From Coptis chinensis (Eukaryota > Streptophyta > Magnoliopsida > Ranunculales > Ranunculaceae), in the NCBI GenBank assembly GCA_015680905.1, contig CM027385.1:28526501-28590500 (forward strand): DNA of 64,000 bases, written 5' to 3'. Below, piece by piece: positions 43,985 through 53,411 of this stretch; positions within the stretch are counted from its first letter, which is position 1, and each line of letters starts with the position of its first letter. The translations under genes were made by a program, and so were the position numbers. The notes below the pieces were generated by a model that was not told the origin of the DNA, searched no databases, and saw nothing but the letters and a program-made list of their open reading frames with translations.

Positions 43985-45692
43985 TTACGGTTTAACTGGT
44001 ACCTTTACAGGGGTAGGATATTCAGTTTCTATTTCAATATCTAGTGTAATATCTGGTGTTGGGACTACTGGTGGGGTAACTATAGACATAGTTACCTTGT
44101 TATCAACCACTTTGCCTGAACGAAGAGTGGTGATGGAATTTATCTCACCTATATTTGCATTTTCGTTACTAGTATTATCGTTTACCTCAAAGGCAGTGTT
44201 TGGTGTTTTAGGATTAGGTATCGCTTGTCCTAGAAACACACCTTTGGGTTGTACTTTCTCTTGTGCTAACTGCTGTAAGGAAAGTTGGATGGCTTGTAAA
44301 ATCTATTGTTTTGTTTGCATAAAGGCATCAAAACAATCCGGTTGTGGAGGAGTGTTAGTTATAGGTTGTGTGAAAGGAACCATGTCATGTTGATTATTAA
44401 TGGGTGGATTTTAATAGTTATTATTTACTGGAACGATACCTCTATTAGTATTATAATTATTATAATTACCCTGACCTTGTCCTTGTCGTGGTTGAGCTTG
44501 GTTGTTATAATTATATTTATCCTGACCTTGTCCTTGCCTTGGTGGAGCTTGGTTGTAATTGTTTGTTGGCCTAACATTTGGGTTAAACAACCTTGGAGGT
44601 TGTTGATTATTTCGCCAACCAAAGTTGGGGTTTTGTCGCCAAGCTGCATTAGGTTCTCTATTAATGGAACAAACATTATCTTGTTGTGATTGTTGTTGTT
44701 CATAGGCGAGAGGACAATAAGAGTCTGGATGCTCAGGACTCAAACAAAAATAACATGGATTGAAGTTGACAATCATGATGGGGATAGGCGTTTGTTGAAC
44801 AGAAATAGCCTCTACCTTTTTAGTGAGAGATTCAATTAAATTTTTAAGTTCAGGATTGTGTTTCATCTCAAATATACCGCGACCTTAACTGTTGTAGAAG
44901 AACTAGCGGAACGAGAGAAATCGTCACTACCCCCCAGTTATTATTACGCTTAGTTTGATCTTCTAAAAATTTATAAGCCTCAGAGGCTCCCTTACTTAGG
45001 AAACTATCCCTATTCATTATGTCAAGGACTTCTTTATGGTGGTGTAGAAGTCCTTTGTAAAAGGCACGAACTAACGTGTCTTTCGCGAGGTTATGGTGTG
45101 GACACTCTATAAGAAGATCGGTGAAACGATTCCAAGCCTTTGAAAATGATTCATGAGGATTCTGTCAAAAGAAATGAATCTTGGAAAGCATTTCATCGGT
45201 CTTCAGTGGTGGGTAAAAATGTTCTATAAATAGTTGAACAAGTTTAGCCCACGAGTCCACAGAATTAGGTACTTGGGCAGTTAACCAAGATGCCGCCTTA
45301 TCGGCTAAAGTGAAGGGAAACACCCTCAGTTTAATTTGTTCAATACCAACCGTAGGATGGTGGAATATAGTAAGGACTTGGTCAATCCTATGCATGTGCT
45401 GATAAGGTTTTTCATGGTCTAACCCAAGAAAAATGGGTAACAAATTAAATATATTTGGGGGGATTCGGAAATCCCCCACTGGGTCTGATAGAACGATGCA
45501 AGATTTAGGGCTATCGTTCAAGGTTTTGTAAAAGTTTGAGAGAGGAAACTTTCTTTCTTCAGCCATTATTTCAGGTGGTGTTTGTGGTATATTAGCTAGA
45601 GGTGTAGTGAGTGGTATACTAGAAAGGCGTGTTTGTTGACGTTGCCAATTGATTACGTTAGGTGCTTTTCTTCGGCCTGACCTTAATCTCAT
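43985..45692 (-). pseudogene. Gag of element C
   Basis: Starts at 45692 (MRLRSGRRKAPNVINWQRQQ) and is open for 175 residues: GDFRIPPNIFNLLPIFLGLD, DQVLTIFHHPTVGIEQIKLR, FTLADKAASWLTAQVPNSVD, ending at a TGA (HFF*QNPHE). It goes on in the same style to 44866-44411 with the knuckle CYFCLSPEHPDSYC (CX2CX4HX4C) and a duplicated PRQGQGQ-NYN segment, a stop near 44411, and 44239-43985 before protease. It is the most complete gag core of the copies here and useful as a reference for A and B. Confidence 0.85.
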
Positions 45693-45924
45693 GCAAGGCT
45701 AAGACTAATCTTAACGAAACACAACAACACTCCAAACAATCCTGATATGCTAGTATGAACCTCTAACAGGAGATGTGAGGTGTGGAAGAAAGAAGTACCT
45801 GAAAGCCTCCTTGCTTCACTTATGAATAACGTCTTGTTTACGCGAGCTCAGTGTATATAACAAGTTAGAACATGGAAAACCTTGAAGAAATAGAAGTTTG
45901 AAACAAACCTGTGGAAATCGGGCA

Positions 45925-46195
45925 GTTTCAGCAGAGGGCACGGGTTGCGCTCAGGTCAAGCTGGAGTTCCAGGCGTTTGGGCGCAGGGGGCACTCGAACT
46001 TAGCCTTTGTAGGGCGCGGGTTGCACTTAGGGAAAAACTCAAGGTCTAGGCGCTTCAGCGCGGGGGGCGCTCGAGGTTTGCCTTGGCAAGGCGCGGGTCG
46101 CACTCAGCTAAAAACTGGAGTTCTAGGCGTTTGGGCGCGGGTGACGCTCCAATTTAGCCTGCCTAGGGCGTGGGTCGCGCTCCGTATAATTCTGT
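45925..46195 (-). repeat. 77-bp tandem repeats with GC hairpins in the gag leader of element C
   Basis: In plus-strand sense, equivalent blocks start at about 45979 (GGGCGCAGGGGGCACTCG), 46057 (AGCGCGGGGGGCGCTCG) and 46133 (GGGCGCGGGTGACGCTCC), a period of 76-78. Alternating GC blocks are separated by TTCTAGGCGTTT and TTTAGCCTG.CTAGG. Confidence 0.85.
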
Positions 46196-46313
46196 GAGGA
46201 AAAATTTCAGTGCTGAAATAGACAACCACAGTTAGAATCAAACAAGGGTGGGTGGGTTATAGGACTTCGGAAAACTAACAATTCTAAAGAATACAATGCT
46301 AAAGGGAACTAAG

Positions 46314-46329
46314 ATGGCAGTGACGCCAT
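46314..46329 (-). promoter_or_regulatory. Primer binding site of element C
   Basis: The minus strand reads TGGCGTCACTGCC just inside the LTR; two to three changes from TGGCGCCGTTGCC (tRNA-Asp). Confidence 0.75.
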
Positions 46330-46330
46330 T

Positions 46331-47854
46331 TGATAAACGTAAAAAAATGCTATTTACGTAAACGTATAAATGATATATTTCTACTCATGAATAAATGATG
46401 AAATTCAAACGTAAGTAGAACTAAAACTTTATGAAGACTATGTTTATCAAAGATATTTATTCTACTCTCGAATCTATCGAAATAGAGTGGAGTAAAAGAT
46501 TCGTTCCACTCCTAGTTCTTTAGCATTCAATGTTTTCTACGACTGCGAGTCTATCCAAAGTTAGTGAGAGTAATGATGTGAAATTTTATACTACGATGTG
46601 AATTATACTAACAAGATATGAATTTATCCGACTACGGAATACTAAATTGATACTATGATAAGGAATTAGGGAGGATTGATTCCACCTTAACTCGACTTAA
46701 TTTACTAAAGAAAAATCGTTGTAATCCGAATTGAACTGCTTTCGCATAACAATTGGTTCTTCCTAATCCCTAGTTGTTCATGGTAATCTCTACCAACTAA
46801 CATCTAGCATGTGAAACAATCAAACCCATTCTCATGGTGAACTAATCGTTTTCTAGAATGGAATGGAAATCACGACGATTATAAGTTAACACAAATCAAG
46901 CTTCATCAACCCCCTTTAATGGAGGTTTAGCCTAGAATCATTATGCTATCATTTCTCAATGAAATTAAACAAGATATCAAATAAAGATTCTAACTTTACT
47001 ACTAAGAAATGATTATCAACTAAGTAATTTAATTTAGAGCTAAGTACTTTAATAAATCAAAACCGCAATTATGAAGAAGTAATTATTTTATTGATCTAAT
47101 GAAGAATAAAACAATGATTCAATAACTAAATTAATAATCTACTTTGTTCTAAACTAATTACTTGAAAATAAAACTAGATCTAAAATAAGTTATGAAAAAC
47201 TAATTAATTTCATGAAAAACTAGATCTAAAACTAGTCTCTAATGGCTACCTTCTATCCTAAGCTAATTCTTTTCTTAAGAGCTAAGTCTTGTGTGTGGAA
47301 ATGGAGGAGACCAGATCCACATTTTCGTGCATGGGCTGAGGAGCCATATTTTGGGTTGGAAAATTGAGCCCAAAGCCCAATTTCTTCAGTCCACAAAGCC
47401 CTTTTCAATTAGCTTTGACTTCAAAAGACTTTTCGTCCACTTTTGCTCCTCTTATTAGGTCAAGGTTTAGACCATTGGAAAGCTCTTTCTGAGACGGTCG
47501 TTTTGACATAAGGTACGCCCAATTCCGAGGTATGAGTCCAAAGATACGGTCTTCAGAAGTTCTGCTGACTTTTGTGTGTTGTTTATGCCCGCGTTGACTT
47601 TGACTTTTCAGCTTTTGACCGGGCTTTACAAAGGCTTTTTCTCCTTGAATCTTAGCCTTTAATCACAGAACTTCTTAGTAACCAACCCTTGCTCCTTTAT
47701 CTCGCCAAAGTGGCACATTTCTACACATAATTGACTTCAATACCTGAAATACATAAAAACACGTAATCAGCATTAACTCTTATTTATTACTCGCATAATT
47801 GGTCTAAAACTATTATTGTTACATGGTTAAAACTACAGTTTTGAGCTCTTATCA
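46331..47854 (-). repeat. 5' LTR of element C
   Basis: 1524 bp, on the minus strand from TGATAAGAGCTC to ACGTTTATCA. It has the ~170-bp segment missing from the 3' LTR. Confidence 0.92.
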
Positions 47855-48022
47855 CCCGCGCCCAAAACACTGTCAGTCCATTTGCTCCTGAGCGCGACCC
47901 GCGCCCTACCAAGACCAATTTTGAGCGCGACCTGTGCCCAAAACACTATAAGTTCGATTGCTCTTGAGCGCGACTCGCGCCCATACAAGGCTTAGGTTGA
48001 GCGTCCCCACGCCCTGACCTCT
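47855..48022 (+). repeat. Rest of the GC-hairpin array before acc2 in element B
   Basis: Includes GAGCGCGACCCGCGCCC at about 47891 (a perfect GCGCG-ACC-CGCGC hairpin), GAGCGCGACCTGTGCCC and GAGCGCGACTCGCGCCC, spaced by AAAACACTGTCAGTCC-like and ATTTTGAG-type stretches. Confidence 0.85.
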
Positions 48023-48027
48023 GTAAA

Positions 48028-48051
48028 CACGAAAAATTTCTATTTTTCGTG
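48028..48051 (+). ncRNA. Stem-loop just upstream of acc2 in element B
   Basis: CACGAAAAAT-TTCT-ATTTTTCGTG, a perfect 10-bp stem 46 nt before the acc2 ATG; also in element C. Confidence 0.55.
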
Positions 48052-48097
48052 GGTTATTCTAGGATCGGTTACAGCTGTTCTAGAGAGTAGTTTTGCG

Positions 48098-49018
48098 ATG
48101 ACATCTTCTATTGTTATACCTGAGCAGTCTTCCGAAGACTTGTTGGGAAGCAAGACTTATGGAGGTTGGTTCCGCGACAGGATCGTGCAGTTAGGATGGC
48201 GACATATACTGGTAAGTGATGACGACTCGTATTCACATCAGCTTACTGAATATTTTTACAATAATGTTAGTTTCTATTGTAACCAAGATGGAGAACAAGA
48301 ATTCTCCATCGTGGTTGATGACACACCACTAGAATTCAATAAGTATTTGGTAGCGTTAGTTTCGGGAATACCAATACCTGATCCTATTCACACGTGAGAA
48401 TATATGACTGATAATGCATACCTCTATAATTATACATATTTCCATGAGGATTATGGGGGAGGGGTGTTTCGTATAATGGACCAAGGGTCTTATAACATAG
48501 CCCTTGGTAGCCTGTCCCTCAATGTAGGCACCACCATGTTATTCATCCTGATGAATATTTTAGGGGATTGGCAGTTTACTTCAGCAAATAGTACCGCTGG
48601 TGACGTTTTCCTTGCTTTAGCTGAGGGATGTCGCCGATATGACATTCCCCGAGTATTAGTGGCTAGTCTTAAGAGAGCCCAAAACATGAGGCATACGTAT
48701 CTTCTTATGCTTGTTTTGGTTTGCCGCATCATGCATGGTCGTCTACATGTATTCTGTACCTAGTTCACAGATTGGAAAATAGTTGAAGTCATGAGACCCA
48801 CCAATTGGGTGGTTCGTTCATTACGAGTTATGACTTGGCCGGGATGGTAGGTGCAACCTCGTTTGGTTGCTCCTTATACCCCATCAGACATAGTAACACT
48901 CGACAGGTTAGCACAAGTTGATGACACACGGCGGTGGGCTTGGCAAGTTATCATGGCATGTTAGGATGCGAAGGAACCTCATCTCTTTAAAGAGGATAAT
49001 GAGGAGGATGATGAGTAA
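48098..49018 (+). pseudogene. acc2: second accessory ORF of element B
   Basis: A 307-codon frame, MTSSIVIPEQSSEDLLGS to a TAA at 49016-49018, with an acidic end (EDNEEDDE). Features: TYGGWFRDRIVQLGWRHILV, YSHQLTEYFYNNVSFYC, DGEQEFSIVVDDTPLEF; then NIALGSLSLNVGTTMLFILM, DVFLALAEGCRRYDIPRVLV and TYLLMLVLVCRIMHGRL. TGA at 48395 and TAG at 48761 plus two later stops interrupt it. The layout (PEQ, W..L, Y..L..FY, then a helical second half) parallels acc1. It resembles the putative plant transposon protein type from memory. No membrane segment is evident, so a classical envelope is unlikely. Function unknown. Confidence 0.72.
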
Positions 49019-50828
49019 ACGCGGGAAAGGAGGTAAGTTTTTAGTTTCAGTTAGTGTCTGCTTATGTCCTAAGCAATTTGATTCTTGTTAACCCCATAAC
49101 GGGTGGAACTCATATAGAGTTGCGTCTGTTCCTATATTAGTATGTTTTAACCTTGTTTTGCCGATGTTCCAGAATTTAACGCATCTCCATGGTATTTCTC
49201 TACCCTTTTTCTTTAAATACTTTGAGGACAAAACATGCTTCTTGTTTGGGGGAGGGGGGGGGGGGCATAGAAACACGTGTAATTAAGGCATATGTTAGGA
49301 TATAGATATGTTTAATATGCACTTGTTTTCTAGTTAAAAATTCAAAAATTTCAAAAATATAAATAAAAAGTTTATGCTGTACACTTAGGAATATTGACAT
49401 TGTTTTCTTTCTCTAGGCCCTTGATAATCTAGAAATCTCATGTAGCTTTTGCATTAGAATAGCTTTTAGAAACTTAGGTTAATATGTAGGTAATAATCCT
49501 TGCATCTATCTATAAATATATTACATGAGTATCTATGATTGTCAAGATAAGTTTTCGAAATCTAGGCTAGAGTACTTATTCTACAAATCCTGTGAGAATA
49601 TAGCTTAAAGCCTTATATGAGTGAAACGTTTGAGAAATGACACAAGAGAGAAGTAAAATCCGGATAGAGAAATCACATGTCCACTTGCTTGATCACTATA
49701 CCATATCCTAAGCGAAAATTTAGGCCCTCTTTGGATCGATATAGCCAGAAATTCAAACTTTATGAAATTATTTTCCGCTAGTCGCCCCTTTGAGCCTTTC
49801 TTTAGCCTTTCATAAACCGCAATTCCTTTACTCTTTTACAAAACAAAATAAAAATAAAAATTAGCCTACCCATTATTTGAACGAGTCTGAGAATAGAGAT
49901 GAAGAATAGAAAAGAGAAAGACCTTTGAAATCAAGAATTTGTTCGTCGCTTCAGATAAGAAAAGAAAGTTTCCATCCAAATAAAAAATAAATAAATAAAA
50001 GAAAACAAAGAGTTAGAACTCCAAAAAAATAGAATCAAATGAGTCAAAAGCCAAAGAAAAAAGAAAAAAAATATGGCTAAGGATGGAAACAAAGTGTAGA
50101 AGCAAAAGTAAGGAACAAGGTTTTCTCTAGTTACATAATATGAAGACTCTATTATCTCAAACTTGTCTTTTTTGAATATCCATTTTCTTCATTCTTAAAC
50201 CATCTCCTAATCCCCGCAACACCTAATAAAGACCTCTAGCTCAATTAGGAATATGTTAGTGTGATAGTAAGTGGCAGATGTGTTTGATCGACTCCGGCTT
50301 CCTTGTGTATCATTGAGATTGTAAGGTAAAGTGTGCCCACTACACACTGGAGTAGCGAAACTTGAGCGGAAAAATCAGAGTGGTTTTTGTCTTGACATTT
50401 ATGTGAGGACCTACTTAAGGACACTATTCCAAGTTTTCAGAAACGGACTGCTAGTGCATTTCATAGTATTACTCATTGTATATATGTTTATTCGTAGATG
50501 ATTGATTATTATGCATATATTAGCTTAGGTTTCGACTTGATTATTATTTATTCATTGCTAGTGAGATATATAGACAATTGGGAGCATAAATAAGAAAACA
50601 ATAGTTTTATTTCTTAGTAGTTGTAGTATAGATGAAGTTTGTGAGTACCTACGCTGGAAAACTCTCACGAGGTTATAACTCATCCACTAGGGAATTTCTA
50701 GTGGTTTAAGGCCTTGTTGCATATGGTCAATGCAATCGAACTCGGTGAAACGAAAGTAGTTAGAACTCCATTTTTGGTCACTTATTCTAATTTCTCATAT
50801 TTGCTTGAGGACAAGCAAAATGCTATTT
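49019..50828 (+). other. Conserved 1.8-kb noncoding tail of element B
   Basis: No supported frame. Conserved in C and G and partly in E (57370-57818). It contains TTGTTTGGGGGAGGGGGG at 49242-49265, preceded by TTGAGGACAAAACATGCTT, a near copy of the motif before the 3' LTR. Confidence 0.65.
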
Positions 50829-50838
50829 CGGGGGGGTT
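50829..50838 (+). promoter_or_regulatory. Polypurine tract of element B
   Basis: CGGGGGGGTT directly before the 3' LTR start TGATAAGAACCC. Confidence 0.75.
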
Positions 50839-52324
50839 TGATAAGAACCCAAAACTGTAGTTTTAACCCCTTAACAATAATACTTTTAGACTAAATAAGA
50901 GTTAATGTTGATTACATGCTTTTATGTATTTCAGGCATTGAAGTCAATTATGTGCAGAAAGGTGTCACTTTGGCGAGATAAAGGAGCAAGGGTAGGTTGC
51001 TAAGAAGTTCTGTGATTAAAGTCCAAGATTCAAGGAGAAAAAGCCTTTGTAAAGCCCGGTCAAAGCTGAAAAGTCAAAGTCAACGCAGGCAGAAACAACA
51101 CACAAAAGTCAGCAGAACTTTCGAAGACCGTGTCTTTGGGCTCAGACCTTGGAATTGAGTCTACCTTATGTCAAAACGACCGTCTTGGAATAAGCTTTCT
51201 AATGGTCCAAGCCTTGACCCAATTAGAGGAGTAGAAGTGGATGAAAAGTCTGTGGAAGTCAAATCCAGCTAAAAAGGCCTATATGGACTAAAGAAATTGG
51301 GTTTTGGGCTCGATTTTCCTACCCGAAACATGGCTCCTCTGCCCATGCACGAAAATGTGGATCTGGTCTCCTCCATTTCAGGACAAAAGACTTAACTCTT
51401 AAGTATTCTTAGCTATAGGTAGCAAGTAGCCATTAGAGAATAGTTTTAGATCTAGATTTAGATTTTAAATTAATTAGTTTTCATTTTACCTTGTTTAAAT
51501 TCAGTTATTGAATCATTGTTATTTCTATTCATTAGATCAATAAAGTTAACTAGTTCTTCATAATTTAGTTTCATTTTCCATTAAATCATTGTAGTTTCAA
51601 TTCATAGATTTAGTTATTTATTATTATTAGTTTCAATTAAATCTTGCATGAGTAGATTTCCATTTAGTAAAAATAAGCAAAGTTATAATCTTTATATCAT
51701 GTCTTGCTTAAATTTATATATTAATGATAGGATAATGATTCTAGGCTAAACCTCCATTAGAAGGGGTTGAAGAAGCCTTGATGAAGCTTGATTTTTGTTA
51801 AGCATAGAATAGTCGTGATTTCCCATTCCATTCTAGAAAATAATTAGTTCACCATGAGAATGGGTTTGATTGTTTCACATGCTAGATGTTAGTTGGTAGA
51901 GATTACCATGAACAACTAGGGATTAGGAAGAACCAATTGTTATGCGAAAGCAGTTCAATTTGGATTACGACGATTCTTCGTTAGTAAATTAAGTCGAGTT
52001 AAGGTGGGATCAATCCCCCCTAATTCCTTATCATAGATTCAATTTAGCATTTCGTAGTTGAATTATCGTATCTCATTAGTATAATTTGTATCGTAGTATA
52101 ATTTCATAAAACTCTCATTAAGTTTGGATAGATTGATAATCTTAGAAAACGCGAATTCTAAAGAATTAGGAGTGGAACAAATCTTTTACTCCAACTCTAT
52201 TTCGATAGAATCCAGAGTAGAACATTTTGATAAACAAACTAACACATAGAATAGTTTTAGTTTTACTTGCATTTCAGTCTCGTTACTTATTCGTAGGTAA
52301 AACTATTCAATTTTACTTTTATCA
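50839..52324 (+). repeat. 3' LTR of element B
   Basis: 1486 bp, TGATAAGAACCC to ACTTTTATCA, then ATTAC. Confidence 0.93.
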
Positions 52325-52583
52325 ATTACCCCTCTCTATATCCTTTTATCATCATTATATCTACTATTATCTCACTTATTTCTACTGTTTTCACAATAAT
52401 ATTACTCTCTCAATTAGTTAATATTTGTTTAGTCTAGATTCTTTACAAGTACGTGCAAGCAATAGTGGAGAACACGATTATTTTCCTTTTATCACATGAT
52501 TTAGAGAGTATTATATAAATTGATTAGAATGATTTTAACATGGTAGAACTACTGTTTTCACATCTAATTTAATTCTCTTATCA
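52325..52583 (+). repeat. 5' LTR of element E, second part
   Basis: Starts with the duplicated ATTAC and ends TTCTCTTATCA, two bases before the primer site. GTGGATTAC|CCCTCTC.. rejoins well with the LTR pattern of B (GTGGAATCAATCCCCCC). Confidence 0.8.
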
Positions 52584-52585
52584 AA

Positions 52586-52599
52586 TGGCGCCGTTTGCC
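52586..52599 (+). promoter_or_regulatory. Primer binding site of element E
   Basis: TGGCGCCGTTTGCC; nine perfect bases of the tRNA-Asp type and one extra T. The best kept primer site here. Confidence 0.8.
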
Positions 52600-52785
52600 A
52601 TCTTGCTTTGTTACGTATTACGTGTTTAAATTATAAAAATTGTTTTCACTATTCATAAACACAAACATTAGAAACACTGTTCGCAATTTCTTCGAATTTT
52701 TCTGCTACTGTTTGAGTGCATACGAGTTGTGCAACCAACTCCTTGCACCTCCGTGACCTGACCCTAAAAGGTTCACCCTACTGTT

Positions 52786-52980
52786 TCTATTTGAGAGCGC
52801 GCACGCGCTCTTATTTTGCCCTTACATAGCGCGCCCCGCGCATTACACCCTAGGTGTGACCTGTGCCCAATTTACCCTATTCTTAAGCGCACCCTGCGCT
52901 CCTTCAAATTTATGAAAAAAAAAGTACCAAAATGCGACCCGCGCCCAATTTAGATTATTTTTGAGTGCGCGCGTGCCCTA
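52786..52980 (+). repeat. GC-hairpin array in the gag leader of element E
   Basis: Includes AGAGCGCGCACGCGCTCT (52794-52811), GCGCGCCCCGCGC, GCGCACCCTGCGCTCC, GCGACCCGCGCCC and GTGCGCGCGTGCCC. It corresponds to the arrays in A, B and C though the spacers differ. Confidence 0.75.
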
Positions 52981-53227
52981 GTTTAAGTAGATTAAATTAA
53001 ATTTTTTACAGTTAGTACAAGATTACCTCACGAGTACAGTACAGTTCTCATATGCCCAACCACTCCAGTAATTGCATAATTTTTTTTTTTTTTATATTTT
53101 ATGTGTCTAGAAAACTCAAAGAATTGGGGTTATCTAATAAACGAACGTGCACGCACGAACAACCTTCCTCAATTCTTAAGTGGCCTGGCCATTGGTTTGA
53201 AAAGTTTTTAGTAGATGTGCTTCAAGG

Positions 53228-53396
53228 CTGTTGAAGGCGCTATTTATACGCTGTTGAAGGCACTATTTAGAATATGCAATTCCTAATGAGCATGCTCCAG
53301 GTAACACCTCTTTACATCTTCAAATCTATTGTCAGAGGATTTTATTTCTAGTAATAATCAGGCTAATTTTTGCATGCTCATTAGGAATTGCATATT
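53228..53396 (+). repeat. 23-bp tandem pair and 25-bp inverted repeat in the leader of element E
   Basis: GCTGTTGAAGGCGCTATTT and GCTGTTGAAGGCACTATTT start at 53228 and 53251. The 25 bases 53271-53295 are the exact reverse complement of 53372-53396, with a 76-base loop. This lies just before the gag start. Confidence 0.9.
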
Positions 53397-53411
53397 AGCC
53401 TTAAAACTTGC

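Larger units (their letters stand above)
35472..47854 (-). mobile_element. Element C: Athila derivative lacking RT, RNase H and integrase, inserted in B
   Basis: The LTRs are 46331-47854 (5') and 35472-36824 (3'). The target duplication is CCCGT at 35467-35471 and CCCGC at 47855-47859. Order on the minus strand: LTR, primer site, GC leader, gag, protease, then directly (junction about 43258) the region that follows pol in B, acc1, internal promoter, acc2, noncoding tail, polypurine tract, LTR. About 3.7 kb of pol is missing. A LINE lies in the tail at 36896-37870. C is a non-autonomous derivative that needs another element's RT and integrase if it was deleted before it moved. Confidence 0.9.
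24999..52324 (+). mobile_element. Element B: complete Athila element with two accessory ORFs, split by element C
   Basis: Both LTRs are present (24999-26480 and 50839-52324), ending TG..CA, flanked by perfect ATTAC duplications (24994-24998 and 52325-52329). Without element C it would be about 14.9 kb: LTR, primer site, leader, gag, protease, RT, RNase H, integrase, acc1, internal leader, acc2, 1.8 kb noncoding, polypurine tract, LTR. Every gene carries stops or frameshifts. In the first 240 bases of the two LTRs I count about 15 differences, so the insertion is not recent. Confidence 0.92.

Noticed and set aside
43851-44689. Long plus-strand frames over the gag-protease boundary of C
   Set aside because: Antisense to gag, which has the zinc knuckle and matches B and E.
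52325-52583. Spacer between two separate elements B and E
   Set aside because: The ATTAC duplication and the join with 23949-24998 show it is the second part of E's LTR.
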